From positions 248,001 to 312,000 of the forward strand of contig NW_019091549.1 in the NCBI RefSeq assembly GCF_001949145.1: a stretch of DNA of 64,000 nt, given 5' to 3'. This DNA comes from Acanthaster planci (taxonomy: Eukaryota; Echinodermata; Asteroidea; Valvatida; Acanthasteridae). Below, in pieces: positions 1 to 22,300 of the stretch; the stretch's first letter is position 1; the number at the start of each line of letters is the position of its first letter. A program made the position numbers and the translations under genes. The notes below the pieces were generated by a model, which was given only the letters and a program-made list of their open reading frames with translations, made no database searches and had not been told where the DNA came from.

Positions 1-3000
1 AGAATGAGACATGCTGCCATCTGTGAATGTCTTTCGAGGGGAAAACTACCGTTAGGTATTAGACCTGACATGTGGAAAATGATGGACTTCACTTGCACCA
101 AATCTGAGACTCATGGGGCACACCAATTAGGTTTAGCCTTGTCAAGACAACTGCCAGTGAGGGAAATGAAAAGGATTCACAACAATGATGTGCTTTAACT
201 GCCTTGATGTTGGGCAAACCTGCAAATAACCCAACTCTTACGTGTAGGTGTAATTGGCGGCCATTATGTCTCGGAGGAAGAATTTGTAAAATAGATATAT
301 AAATGTTCAGAGTCTTCCCCACCCCTAGCAGCACTCTACAGAATTAAAAGGAACCATCAGAAGGGGTGCGAGCACTCACACATGCCTTGAGAATAGTAGC
401 TTGTTAGATCTCAGTTTTGCCAAGTTTTTTTCATACAACACATTGTAAGAAATGTGCCAAAAGACCATAAAACCTGGACAAAGGGTTGCAGTGATGTGAA
501 ATTCAAGATCCCAGATCTTGTTTCTTTCTCAAACGAAAGTATCTTCTTTCCGCCCTTTTTTAGTCTGTTGATGACATACGGTTATTCAAGGCGTACATGA
601 TTCTGTTTCATCCTTTATTCATCATTTTCCAACCTTTTGAGTTGTGAATGTAGCTGTGAATCAAATTTCCGGCAGTGATTATTCTGCAAAGTCTCCCCTC
701 TTTCCCTGTTAAAATGTCCTCTTTGCTTTGGTCACGGCGGAAGCTACAAAATCAGCAATGGCAGAGCTGGCTGGGCAGAATGAGCGGGTAACTGTCCTCC
801 GGGGGATGGAAGGGGAGTGGGCGGGGAGTAGGAAGACATCAGGAAAAATCCCGGAAGAATTTCAACGGAGATGATTCCTGTGATTTGGCTGTGCTGATGC
901 ATGCCATTAAGCTGCGGCATTCTAATTTAAGCCAACACATAGAGCCATTAAGCCAGAACAATCTGAGGGGAACCAGACAAAATGGCTGTTTCCTGTTTTG
1001 GGGGTGTTTTTTACCTATAGTAAATTCAGAAAATTTATACTTAATGGACGAAGCATCGCAACACTGATCGTAACACTTGTTTTTTTTCTTCAAGTGATCA
1101 AGTGCTTCGGTAATCGCAGCAAGTGGGCTTGGTACTACGACTCCTGAGAGGGTACATCATCCAAAGAAAATCAATATATGTGTCTGACATTTTGCCAGGC
1201 AAATAAAGTCAGCTCCCATACATTAATTATGAACGCACTTCGAAAGCAGTGCAGATGAAGGATTTAAACACTTTTGTCTTACATTCATTTCCAATGTACT
1301 GTGCATACATGTATGTTTTCATAGACAAATTTATCGTACTTCCACAGTGTACATGAGCATGTACAGTACGTGCTTTTATGTTGCAGAATTTTAGCTCTTC
1401 AAAATTTGTTGCAGCTTTCATGTCATTTTTAGCAAACTGTATTCATAATTTTTAGTGGTTGCAGGAAATTCTGTTGAACGTTGAAACGCTGCATGTATTG
1501 GGTCATCGAGTATCATAGTGTTGATTGTATTATTGTATTATTAAGGATTTCGTTCTCCAAAGTTTCAAGATTTAGTTGCTGTGCTGTTTCTTGAAGGATG
1601 CATTTCAGTTTGAGATATTTTTGTCTTAAAAGTGAGCTGGATTGTTGAGTTTGGTAATATGGACGTGGTTTGATGCACATCTTGGTTTTGAAAATATGTT
1701 TTGTTTGCACAAAAATGGAGAAAAACTCCCCAATTAATACATAAACCGTCTGACTTTATGGTGTTTACGATTTGTACATAACCTCAAATAGTTCATTGTA
1801 ACATCCAGTGTTTTTCTCATGTGTCCTCTTGTAAATCATGAAAACAACTAATATTATGCATATGTCATTATATATTTCAATTTGCATAAAGCACCAAGTT
1901 CTTATTTATAAGAATTCATGCTTCGGCCACCCTCATTTGTGAACGTGCACTTGCCAGAGGTGGTCTAGTTCATCATATTTGCTCACTCTTCTGTTTGCAT
2001 ATTTTTTTTGTATTCTGGGATTTTTTTTCTTCATGACTGTTGATGTTTTCCCGTGGCACACACAAAGTCCTCGACTAAATGAGGCTTGGTTTATAAATAG
2101 AGCTGGTGTCTCCAATTACTCCAATTACAGAGGTTAGAGAGAAACCCACCGCAGAGGGGATTTTTGACACCGGAAATATCAAAGAATGATACAGCTTGGC
2201 TATGTTCTTTTTTTTTTCCCAACAAAAAAGTGAGAACTGGCAAGAGGTCTTTTCCATATTTCAACCAATTGGATGAAGGAATCTCATATCTGTACTGTTG
2301 TACATTTCCTCCTCGTGTTTCATACTCGCCAACCCAAGTAGTGTTGGCAGCGTTGGCTTCCAATTTTAACTTATTTTTTTACAGTTGTTATCTACATGTA
2401 CTGATTCAAATTGCATGCCTTGTTTCTTTTCAATTGAAAAAAAATGTAAAACTATTGTAAAAATAAAAATTGTGCTTGAGGGTACAGAAGGGAGTCGGAC
2501 CAATTAGGAATAGAAGTGCACTTTGCATTGAAAGTCTCCAGCCATGGGCATTGTCAGGATTTTTTTTTGGGGGGGGAACAAAGCTTGTATCGGCATTAAA
2601 CTGAGAAACCACCTTCCTTTTTTTCTCCATTTCTGTCTTCTGTTTTCTTTTGGGCCTTTCTTTTTCTCTCTCAAATTTTCCCTAAAAAAAAGTTTGCCCT
2701 AATGGACTCGGTTTGAGTTTGGCATATAGAGTCTGCCACACATAAAAATTCACTCCATAGAAATAAACAATTTTTGTACACTGGTATGCTGCAATACCCC
2801 TTACTAATCACATGCCCAAAAGAAAGTGATTATCTTTATAACAAAGAAGAAATTGACATGCACAGCAACTTGGTCACTGAATCAAAAGTCACACACTAAA
2901 GCACTCTCCACCAAGCAAAAATGAACCGTGAATGGGCAACATTTTAAACAACCAATGACAAAGTGAACACCTGTTTTGTCAAAGTAATGTGCATGAGTGG

Positions 3001-6000
3001 TTCCTGTATAGGGATGATTGTGACTCTTTTATTTCGTCCTGTGACATTGATTTCTGCGTAAAACTTACGGCTCATTCTGTTACATTCTGTGACTTTTGAT
3101 TCAGTAACCAAGTTGCTGTTTGACAGAAGTGGCAAGTTTCTTTTGCTGTCCTGTTTAGTGGTAGTCTGTGGGGTTCTTTCTTTGATAGGGATATGTTTGA
3201 AGTCAGTAAATGGTTCTCCAGGTAAAAGCAACTGTAGAGTGACACCAAGTGCATCTCCGGCTGTGCAGACAACAAACCCAATTCCATTTGCACGGGAAGC
3301 ACAGAGAGAACTCGTAATGCTATCAAATGGATGGGACAAGCTCTCACCTCGCTGCATAACACCTGTCGCTTTCTACACACTTTATTTTTTCCCCATTCCC
3401 ATCAGCGGCAGTATGTTTTTTACATCACCACCCATTAGTGACAAGACCTTCTCTGACAGTTCCACCGAGGCCGGATGGATTGGTTTTTTTTTTCTCTTTC
3501 TGTCTCTCTTGTCCCAGTGGATTTCTGTGGGCGAGAGAATTTGTCTGACGTCAGGAGTGTACATGTATGGGCTGGCTCTTCCTGTCAGTCTCCATCAACC
3601 GCAGACGCCCACAGTTGAAACATTGGATCATCACCTTCATCGCTTCCTCCTTCTTAACTAAAGATCTCAGACGATAGCCATACTTGTGTGTGCCTGCATT
3701 TGTGCCCTTGTTGAGAAACCTGTCGGTTTGTCAGGTACATGTACATGAGGACCGTCTTGTGTATATGGGACTCGCTCTGCAAAAAAGGGGATTAAGTCGC
3801 GCCATGCCAAAACACGTAATATCCTGTTCTATTTGAAGAGGGCAAGATTTCTTCAAAAATGTGGTTTTGTGTTTTTTCCTTTAAATGCTTCAATAATATA
3901 TATTTTCATAATTTGTAACTTCAAACATTGATACTGATGAATAAAGATGAAAAACTGATCATTCAGTAAGAAATCCTACATAGCATTGTGTTTCCAAGCG
4001 CTAGACGTTATGAGCTTTATCTCGAAAGGTGCTTTTATTGAATACGAAAATGTGGATATACAAATGTCTATATATCTAAGGAACGCAGCGCACTACAGGG
4101 GTCATTCATCTATCAAATTGTAGCTTTTGATGTACAGAATCCAGCCGTATAAAAAACTCAAAACCTGAATTTGGCGACTAATCACCCATTTTTCTAGAGC
4201 TGGTCACAAATATGCACAACTGGCACGGGATGTTCACGTATAGTGTAATCTTTGGCGACCATTTTACACAGAATCCACGTTCTGGCAGCACCATTTTAAC
4301 CATTTAAAACCCTTCACCCGAAGAGCTTTAAAAGGCCACTCAAGTCATCTTATTGAGAATCCCATTGCAGCCTCCTGAAGGCCTAAGACATGTACATGTA
4401 CCGGTAGGAGGGCACGTGCACTGTGTTGTGAATCTTGCCAGAGTCTTCAATTGCATACAGTAGCCCTGTGTTCACCACATGAAGGAATGCAAATGGATTT
4501 CAAAGCTGAAGCGTGTGTACACTGTGCATGTACGGTACATGACGTCCCAATACATGTAATCTGGCAGCCAGAGCGCGCGTTGAATACGCTATACCCCTTT
4601 GGCCAATTGGCTCCATGCAGAGCACGCTTTTATGAAGCAACAGTGGTGTTTGGTTGGAACTCACTGCCTGGTGTTTCCTTTGTTCTTGTGGACTAAAAAA
4701 TTGGGTGGGAAGTGTGGTTTTCAAGTCGCTCCCATTTGAACAAGAATCATTTTCCTGGGTTGACATTTTGACCAAACGTCTGTTAAAATATATTACAGAT
4801 AAATACACCTTGGAAATTCCTCATTTTCAAGACAATTCCAAATATCCCTTTTTTCTTAAAAAGCTTGCAGGGCGCTTTTAACAACCCCAAAAAGGCACAT
4901 AAAGTGCCTTTGGGGGGGGAGATCCTATTGTTTTGGTACCTAAAAAGTCACCATAAATGTGCCAGCAGGTGTATACACATGCAGAGAACACACATCAATT
5001 TCTGTTTGAATGTGCAGTACGGTTGGCACTTTTGCACCACATGCGCCATGTGCTTGAATGAACCCAACAGTCTGATTCCCCCCCAGCTTGTCTCCTCTTT
5101 GCCATTGAGGGGTGCTTCCATGTCGGAAAGAACAGGGTATTGTGACTTCCCAAAATGGCTGGCCACCTTGGGTTTTACACCTTCACAGTGGATGATGCGA
5201 AATCACACAGGTTTTTTTTTTGTGTTGAAACATGGAGGACAATTAAACCCACTCTGGTGAAATCTGTATGCAGTGGTGGGTGACGTGTACATACCGGTAT
5301 GAACTCGTCCCCAGGCTTGATTGATTCCCACTGAGTTTGTAACGGTACGCGCACACATCAGATACTTGAATTAGTCCTTGCCCGTGGAGGTTGAGTGCAG
5401 TATTGAGCCCTTATCAAGCAGCTATGGGCCATGGCCGGACATGGAAGCAAATGTCGTTCCACAGCATGTATGGTCTAAGGGTTTGGAAAAAAAGCAGCAA
5501 TACAGAAAGGAGTTATGCACAACTCTTGAATGAATGACCACCAACAATCAGCAATAAGCCATTTTCTGGGTTAAATTTGAATAAAATATGTTACACTGAG
5601 TTCTTCAAATTCATGTGAACATTACAAATGCATTGTAGGGCAAATTTGAATTGATACACAGACCACAAAAAGTCTTGAAATGTCCTTCACTCACCCTCGT
5701 TGCTAGGTTGCACAGTGCCCTCGTTAGTTCACAATCAGATTTACATGTACAACATACATGTACCAGTACAGTATCAATGACGTTGTCACTGTCTATTTTT
5801 CATTCACACACACACAAGCATGTACTTGTGAAAGCTTCATTAAGCATTTAGTACAGCCACGAACCCACCTGGGTTCCGGCGATTTAATTCTACCCTTGCT
5901 CAGATATGTAAATCGCACTAGTCATTACCAACATACGATGGTCAGAGATTATCAAAAGATCTGTTTGCTGCAGAACTGGCTTTATTTTAATGGATAGTTT

Positions 6001-9000
6001 GTGTTGAATAGGTCCAAACAATGGTACATGTATATTTCCATAGGCTTTGCAGGGGGATTCTGTTTTCTCGTTTGATTTGTACGTTCGATAATTTGACTGT
6101 ACAGAAAAACAAGTACAATCTACCGGTATCTGCTAATAACCTTGAAAAGTGTCTAGTTTAAATGTGCAGCATTCTGCAAAGCCATGACGTTTCTTTTGGG
6201 GGAATTCAAACGGGAGAAAATACTTCAAGAGAAGTAGCCATGCTTTACGACACAAAACCAATTGGAAGTTGTGTACAATGTACATGTACATTAACATGAC
6301 TCAATCAACTCTCCGTTCACATTTAATTCATGAAAAATTCATTTGTTTGTGTGCTCAGCTTCCAAAAAGTTGTCCAGGCGACACGCATCGTCATTGAGCA
6401 ATTCAATGGAACCGTTTCTTTCATACGAGACTTAATGCCATTCAAAAATTCATGTACTGGATTTGTTCAGTTGGATGTATTTATAGCTTGTCTGCTGGGC
6501 CCCTCCAAGAAAGATTTTCTGTTTATCATCAGTGTATGCTTCAATATGTTTATTTTGCATTTTCAAAGGATCAAACTGCTAATTTGTATAAAAGCAAACA
6601 TCTTGACATCCAGCTAATTTTTCACTAAGTAGGATTCTGCATTTTTCCTTTCCAAAACAGAGCTCGCCAAATTTCAGAATGTGAAATTCATGCTGTAGGT
6701 GTCTTTTCTACCAAAATGTAAGCGGACCAGATATGTTGAACATTTTTTAACTCATGGCATTTGAAGTTCAAGGTCGCCAGCGGAGAATGAGCAATTTTTG
6801 CAGCTTGCATGCACACCAGGTAGACTGTCCTTTAAACAGCCATCCTGCTAACAAATTGCCGTAGCAAGCAGTGTTCACCAGCCTAAAAGGATTGATCCAG
6901 GGTCAGTGCTATGCTATATGAGATCAGTCATTACTATATATATGTACATGTACATAGTAACTCTCAAGCTGACATAATTAATGCCAAATGGAGAGTGAGA
7001 CTGCCAGAAGAGCTTCAAAAACCTGAGTCATATATTTTTCTAGCAGGTCTGACATGTAACTGCACATTTTGGTGAAAACTACCCTAAAAAATTTGGCATG
7101 CCCTTTGATCCTGTTGTTATTATGAAAGCTAGCTTTTCGGTTTTTCATTCACTATATACTTCAAGCCGGCTTGCTGGCTGGAACATTCACCTTGGAGATC
7201 ATTTAGACATTATTCGGGAGGTTATGCAGACCTGTACATATTGGTTGTGTAGGTTGTATAGTGTGTTTATAATTTGGCTAGACAGACCACCGTCTTTGAA
7301 ACTTGACCATGACATCATGCTTGTCTTCTTCCTTACCGTATCAAGGGACTTTGTTTGATGAGATTGCTGCCAGAGTCACCTGTGTTTCTGTCCTCTGTAA
7401 CTTGATTTCAGGGACTGCATTGATCAATAATTTCACATATCTTAAAACGTAGACTGGAATTTTTTTTTCACATGACGAGCCAGGAACGACCGGAGAGATG
7501 GATTTCCGATTTGGGTTACAGATGACAGACATGGGGTCTGGTTTTTAATCAATAAGTTTGGAGGCAGACGAGCAGAGGGAAAAAAGTCTAAACCATGAAG
7601 GAACGTTGGACTATTTTATGATAGCACAGCACTCTTCCTATCTTACTCCTTTTGTGTCTTTGGTTTGATACTAGTTCAATAAAATTGGAAGGTTACAGGG
7701 GCAGATCTGGAAGTTGTCGGGGGGGTGGGGGTGCTCAGGCTTGTCAGATTTTTTGCATGTTCAGTTGTTGCAGACAGCTGGACACATAATAGGATTTATC
7801 ATCTCTTTTTGTATTACCATAATTTTTGTTTCATTTTTCTAATTATTACCGTTTTTTGGGGGTGTCGGGGGAGTCTGGGAGGGGTCCCCCAGATTTGCAC
7901 CTGAGTAACATGCTGATGAAGTTTCAAGTGTTTAATGCAGGGTATTGTAAAATACTGGTATTTTACCCCTATTTTTTTTACTGACTGCACATGACAAGGT
8001 GTTCCTTCACTGTACTTTGGTAAAATTACAAACAACAGATATTGGCCAAATGTGGTTAAAGCTTTCCAGATACACCGTTAAGAAAGCAAATTAGAAGTTT
8101 CTGCTAGGTTTTCAGATGTCTTTAGTACCTGTTCATAGTAAGATCTTCTAGGCAGATGCATAGTACATTTATGTCTTTGTAAGCCTCACTCGTGAATTGC
8201 TCCGTTAAAAACGGATCTTTGTCATAATTCGCCTCTTTAGCGAGGCAATACATGTACATGTAAAAATAAATTGGCTTATTTTTCATGCTTGCTCGCTCAG
8301 GGAAAAGAACTTTGAAACTGCCAAGCATGCCACAACAGTACGTACCAGAAATACATCGTGCACCGTCATGAAAATTCATGGCGTTGGATGCTGTAGAGGT
8401 GGTTGTACTTGCAAGGTATTAGTACATCGTATTTGAGCTGATCTGCTCTGTAGATATTACAGCTATACATGACACAAACACGGGTATTTACAGTGTTCCC
8501 CTGATTTTTTTTATTTGTCGGATCTGTTGTGAGTATATCATGTAAACTCCTTACAGATTTACTACCATTAACTTTCTAATGACATTTTTTAAACAGATGA
8601 AAATTAGCCAAATTTTGCACCTACAATAACGTTACATCGGCAGGTCTTTAACCATTGTGTCCAAAATGATTTATTTGGTCTTAATTATCTGTAAAAACTC
8701 AAAACATTGCATTCTGCCATGTGGAGTAAAGCCGATTAATAACAACCCTAATAGTTTCACTTTTGTAATCCTCTCCAACAAATCACGCCTACTGGTACAT
8801 TGTAGGTACTGAGCTGACAATCACATACATGTACATGCAGGTCTACAGATCTTGCAATGTCTGCTGTATGGTCCATCCAATTACTATCTAAAGTGCCCCA
8901 ACTGCTCTTAAAATTGCCCGTCAAAGCTGACAATTGAATCCACGAAGCTTCATCTCCTGGTACATGTACCGTACATGTACATGCACCTGATGTGTGTATG

Positions 9001-10443
9001 TAGGAGAGGGTATAATGAGTAGGCCGTGGGAGTTATCGCAGACTGGGGGTGAGAAAGGGCATCGGAGTAGGTTCAGCACTTGTAGAGTTTTTGCCCAGGG
9101 GGTGGATGGAAGGTGTTGACGAACTGGAAGAGTGTGAAGAAGAGCAAGCGTGTGAATTAATTAGATTGGGGGAAAACAGCTCGAAGAGGACGAAGCAGGG
9201 TGAAGGAAAATGTTGGACGGGGAGATTTCTTATCTTTGAAAGTCATATAGCGGTATACTGTGTCTTGCACTTCTGAGGGGATTTGGAAGAGGCAAGTGTA
9301 TTTCAATTATGGTTCAATCATGGTCAGTATTGCATCACAGACAATATGAGGCAAGTTGATCAATGTGGGCTGTGGAGCAGAACAAAATTGAAATGCATTT
9401 GACATATTTGGAGAACACTTTATCAAATTGAGGAACAAGTTGTTGGGCTGGTTTTGAATACTGAAGGTACGTGTATTTTTGTACCTGTACCAGCTAGGAA
9501 ATTATGATACAATTGTACATCAATATATTACCTGTATACAGTGTAGATGTACAGAAGCTTAGCTGCATTAGAATCAGCTGTGTTGTGGCTGTGGCTGCTT
9601 GTTTCCACACTGAAATGTTACAGTAATAAGCCGTAGACTATAGAAAAAATGGCTATCAAGCTTCCTGCTTACTTGTGTAAAATTTACATGCAGTAAACAA
9701 ATGAGATGGTTGAAAAATCATATTAAGCCATATGGTAGGAAAATTACAACTGTGCGTGTGACATCACCACATGTGCTTGCAGTGTGTAAACTGTTCTAAA
9801 CACATGTTGCGTAAAATTTCTTCAATTTACAGCACAACTGATGCGTGTCACAGACATTTGATGCATGTGACAATCGGTAGGAACTGAGGTCTTTGGAGAG
9901 AGACTCATATAGTTGTGGATCCGTCAAAATTTTATAAAAGCAAGAATCAGATGATGACAGATTTTATAAGGGTCAAATAAAGTCTTCTTTCCTAAATTTG
10001 AAGTATTTGATCAGGGGATTTTTCTTTTGATGAAGGTTTGAAACAAATATAAAAACACCATCAGTTTATTCAGAGGGAAGACATTATGCAGCATAAGGAC
10101 GCAGGCTGTAGCTGATCCAAATACAGTAGACTGACATTTTGTAACGTGTTCAGCAGAGGATGATTCCAAGCAATCAATAGAATTATAGCAGCTCATGGTT
10201 TCAAGCATTGAAGTGACACGATGATCTCCAGTTCAATTCAATTTTCAGTTTGCCTGCGGTACAAGGCACAAGAAATGCGCCCACAGCCCGCGTCCAGTGT
10301 AGAGTTACAGCGGGAAATGTAACACTGCCCCAGAAAAATCAATTTAAAGTTGTTCTCAGATTTTTTTTTTTCCATGGGGGATGGGCGGAGAGTAGGCTTT
10401 CTGCTATTTTCGTTACGTCGGAATCTTTTCTTGTTCTTCCCAG
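1..10443. other. non-coding stretch upstream of the first WDR31-like exon
   Basis: I found no exon with recognisable homology on either strand. Because the first visible WD40 exon at 10444 is internal, this stretch is probably a long intron, or contains upstream exons too short or divergent for me to see. It holds scattered TACATGTA/TACCGGTA palindromes (for example 4390-4405, 5285-5300, 6265-6290, 6940-6955, 8960-8985), homopolymer runs, and two overlapping open frames on opposite strands at 2944-3661 that match nothing I know. Confidence 0.5.
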
Positions 10444-17926
<7,483 letters not shown>

Positions 17927-18601
17927 GTGAGTTTTGCTTTGTGATTGACCTCACTGCCATGAGGTCATCTTATCCAGAATTCCCAATTGCAAATGGGCAC
18001 AAATTTTGCTGCACATTCCGATGAAAATGAACAATTTTCACTCCACATCGTATGCAAATGAATCAGTGCACTCACACAGTAGTGTTCCAACCTTAGGGAT
18101 ATCATTGCTAGGTATTACAGGGCCGTCTCATTTTTACGTAGGAAAACTTGGAACTTGTGTAACTGTTTCATCAAATGTGCTGTAAAATGCATTACAGTGG
18201 TAAAAAAGGTTGATTTCACAAGGTTTACTTTACATCGTCATAGCGGCATGGAACTAATATGCAACAGCTGTTATAATCCCTTGTACACAGAATGTTTCGT
18301 TTTATTACTTCACAAACCCTAAGACAAGTTATTGTCTACCTTCTTTGGTCGCGAAAAGACATTTGTGCGCAACGGTAGATTTCCCCTGACTACAGAACTG
18401 GCGGGGTCTTTTAGTAGTTCTTGGCTGCATACCCATGTGCTACTCTCAATACTTGCTCGCGAGGGAAAATGTTGACTATTCATTACTCGACATCATGAGC
18501 AACTCAAGAGTTACCTATCCTTGAAATAACCATTTGCTGCAAGATTCTTCTGTCATGTAAGAGTATTTACCCACAGTTTGTACATGCATTCCTGCCATTC
18601 A

Positions 18602-18913
18602 TGCACTCAGGAGTACACGTGTACAGGCGTGGCATACATAGCGTGGACCTCTGCACAAAAGAAGTCCACATAATGCAGGGGACGATGGCGTTGTGTGGAC
18701 TTGCACATGTCCACACAAGGTTTCCCCCTCTCTGGAAAAGGAGTTTAGAGGCATTTTGGGGTTGGGGTCATCTGTGGTAAAAGGAAAAGGAATAGTCAAG
18801 GAAACCTTGTACAAAAAAGCCAGCTGAAAATTGTGTTCCTGGTTGAAGAAAAACGAGTATTTTCACTGAGTTTTCTTAACTGCACGAAAACAAAGGAATG
18901 TCCACGGTAGGTA
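18602..18913 (-). repeat. dispersed repeat, family X copy 1 (inverted relative to 58194-58500)
   Basis: On the minus strand it runs GTGGACATTCCTTTGTTTTC, then CCACAGATGACCCCAACCCC, then TTATGTGGACTTCTTTTGTG and TATGTATGCCACGCCTG. The same landmarks occur in the same order on the plus strand at 58194-58500. Sequence similarity extends over about 300 bp with substitutions and small gaps, so this is an interspersed repeat of unknown class. Confidence 0.75.
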
Positions 18914-19329
18914 TGTAACGTAAACATATGAGTGTTAAACATGAGCAATCTATTCAAACACAACCCTAATGACACTCTGCCCATGCATTTGCTCTGCCAC
19001 ATGGTACCAGTCTGTGTTAGACGTAGCTGTGTCTTTATCTTGTGCTTGGAGCTGAGGCTAGGTCTTTTCCAGTTGTAAAGACATAGGCATATGCCAACAG
19101 GAGACATAGCTATGGCTCTGGAAACCCATTTTAGGCTTTGTCTACAGCTGCCATTACCAACTATGAGTCGTTGTCCAAGGGAGCCATGAGTGACAGTTAG
19201 CACATTGAGTTTCTGCATAACTCCATAATGCTTATGTGAGTCTTTCTGTCTTTCACATAAAGCATGCATAACTGCATTGAATATAGCCGGGTTTGGATCC
19301 CTCACATCTATAGCAGCAAACGTAGACAA
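18796..19329 (-). CDS. unidentified 177-codon open frame in the WDR31-like 3' region
   Basis: This is one of the longer uninterrupted frames outside the named genes, starting MSTFAAIDVRDPNPAIF. I recognise no domain. Its last about 40 codons overlap the dispersed repeat at 18602-18913, and the motif GHSFVF..LRKL.EN..FS.TR is also readable in the other copy at 58194-58500. The frame may therefore be a fragment of a transposon-derived coding sequence or a chance opening. No splice sites or promoter were identified. Confidence 0.2.
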   Translation of the reverse strand: MSTFAAIDVRDPNPAIFNAVMHALCERQKDSHKHYGVMQKLNVLTVTHGSLGQRLIVGNGSCRQSLKWVSRAIAMSPVGICLCLYNWKRPSLSSKHKIKTQLRLTQTGTMWQSKCMGRVSLGLCLNRLLMFNTHMFTLHTYRGHSFVFVQLRKLSENTRFSSTRNTIFSWLFCTRFP

Positions 19330-22300
19330 GAGGTAAGTACATGCGAGTTGTATTTAAGGTTTTAAATTAGTGAACTTTGAAATCTTACAACCAAAGGTCT
19401 GATTAAAATTTTGGCAGATATGAGACGTCAGAAAAGAGCCCATGGAAAGTTTATTTTTTCCTTAAAACCCACCAGGCTTTCTGAAAGCCACCTGTTCAGT
19501 GTAGCGAAATGAGAATTCTGAATAAGTTCAAATGACAACTACAATTCGACTATTTTGCACTAACGGTGGATAGTTCAGACCGTCAAGGCGGCCACTTGGA
19601 AACAATAGTTACACTGGTTATCAATAACCAATATAATTTACGAATATGGAGGGAACCATTCACATGAAAATAATTTGACAAGATGTTATTGACCCTATGC
19701 ATCATGAAAGTTGCAGCCAACAGCAAAATGTGAGTCATAAAATTTTACAAATGGTCCAACTGTGGATTATTGAGTGTGGTTGTAGTGTGCGTGTGGACTA
19801 TGAAAAAGCAGTCGACTGGTGGTCGAACGACACTTGCCATAGCTGCAAGTGCTCAAAAGAGCACAGACTGTAAATTGAAAACAAATTATGATTTCTTGGC
19901 AACCCCTTTTCTCCCAGTATTTGTGTAGGCAGCACTACCCCTGGGGTGCATATAGGGAACCTACTAGAGGAACCGGAGGGCACGTTCCACTTCATTTATG
20001 CCGCTCAGTACTGATTTGACTCACCGTGGGAACCAGTCAGGGTGCCGGGATGCCGACTGTGTTTGAAGTACTGTTGATGTTACCCTTGCTGTCTGTTGTT
20101 ACAAGTCGGGATGCCAGCTGAGATGACTAGTCTGGTTGCCCAGTTCCTCAGCACTCTGATTGAGCGTGTTAGAGTAGTTTCCTTAGGCTGACTGGAGTCA
20201 GACTCTAGTCCAAGTAACTGAGAAGTCATTCTCAGTCGCCAAACTAGGGTAAATTTCTAGAAGGGGGCCACTCTCGTTGTGCACATATTTTTTTTCAGGG
20301 TGCCATAACTATGGTTTGTACATAGGCTGTGTACATTATAAACTTTGAAATGGTGGGGGGGGACTCTGATCTAAGATCAGGGTTGACAGTGACAGTAGGA
20401 GGTGACCGTGTCTTAGACGTGCATAGTTTATTTGCAGGAATAGGCATTACAGTAGACAGCATGATGGAAAAAACAAAATTCTCAACGTGACCCAAAGAAG
20501 TTTATATTCCGCTTGATTTGACCAAATTCAAAGTCAAATTTTTATGAAACCATCAAAGAAAACAAGCCATTCTAGTCACTCTTCATATCATTGTGATGGA
20601 AAAAAGATGAAAAAGGAAGAATACAGGGAAGTATACAGTCTGAAAGTTCAAAGTCCTGCAACTGGTTCACATATGATGAACTTGTTTGATGACTCTTGTG
20701 GCTTTATCGACCTGCCTTCATTCAAGTCATCCTGGAAAGCTAGCTGGAAGCATCCGTCATGATGTTGGGTTAGTACAATGTACTTGCTCTCATTAGCTAC
20801 TACTGAAACCTTTCTGACGAAGGCACAGATGTGCAGTTCACTTGATGTTAGGCACTGCAATACACATTATTGTCAGTCCGTGAAGGATTATCCAAAATGT
20901 CAGAATGATTTGGACCCATGTGATGGTCTGATTTGTGATTTCCAGGCCATCTGTTGTGTTAGGCTGTGTCCAGTAGTCGTGGCTATGGCTTGAAATGATA
21001 GATACATCCATGGGTGCTACTGGCTAGCAATGCAACCGCTTCCCGTGTGTTGCTCCTGGCTGCGGCTAGTTGATCAAACCATGACCTCAGCACTTTTAAA
21101 ATGGTGCCCATTTTGATACCCTAGACATCATACATGCACCATTTAGAAGCATGTCAAATTTGGGTCTCTTTCTAAGAGCGTTATAAGTTTCCAACTTCTG
21201 CTTGACAAGCAACAAAAAAGTGAAACTAGACAGAGACAACTAACAGCTTTGGTAAGTCATCTTATTTTTGCAAAGCAAAGGTTTTCAAGCTTGGCAAACC
21301 TCTTTTTTGGTATATTCCTAAAATTCATCCCCTGGGGAGAAGTGTCCCCTCCCCTGCTTTGGGCTCAGCTGGCTGAGAGCTATTAAGATTCCATGCTGTT
21401 TAGATACAAGCAATTGATAAGGACATATGCTTTTGTAGTAAACAGGGTTGTAGTGTGGATAGACGGATAGCCATGTCATGAATTGATATTTTGCCCTTTG
21501 TTTTAGTTCACAGATGGTCCTTGACCTTCATGCCCTAAAAGTGCCGTCAAATTTTGGGTTTGCAAAACAGACATTTTTACATCAGACAGTCACTAAGCTA
21601 GTTGGGTATTCCAACAGCGCATGCCCACAAGTGTGCTGAAGGTCATTGGGAACAGCAAATGTGTGAAGACAGCCCTGTCACCATGGCTGTATGTCGACTG
21701 GCATGTGCTGAATATGACCGGCCTTACATGCATCGTTATCAAATGGTCTTGCCTGTTTGAAATGTTACACTGTTTCATTGTTACCTACTCACAAAGGTGA
21801 CCTTCAAGGTGACCAGTGATCTTCTGTTTTTGTTTGTTTTTTTGGTCGGGGGTGTTTTTAAGGGTCCATTCGATGAATTTTTTAGAAACACTTGTGCAAC
21901 TTTGCACTCTTCTATGTATGAAACCTTTTGGACATTACTTTGAGGTAAATTGTGTTGAAAAGTGCACTTTTTGTGACAGTTGAAATTGTCCATGCTTTTC
22001 CAGACAGCAGAGGGCGCTGTCAGTCGGGGAAGGCACTGTTCATTTCATAGGCATTCCATTCAAAGCTGTGAAACCAAAATTTGCTAGTTAGAAACATCAC
22101 TGAAAAAGGGTCATTCAGTTTGACATAGTTTTGCTCAGAGATATGGAAATACTCGTTTGCATAAAAACCAAAAAGGCAGCAGGTTGGCCCTTTAAAATAG
22201 AATTACAAGGTTGAGTCACAGAGGGACATCTTCAAGGGTTATTCAAAAGTTTGCATTGCAAAGCCCCATCAATTCTGGTACACGTACTTTGAAGTTGGTG

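Noticed and set aside
20298-20350. Segment after ttttttttcag as the missing last WDR31-like exon
   Set aside because: It keeps frame for only about 16 codons and shows no WD40 similarity.
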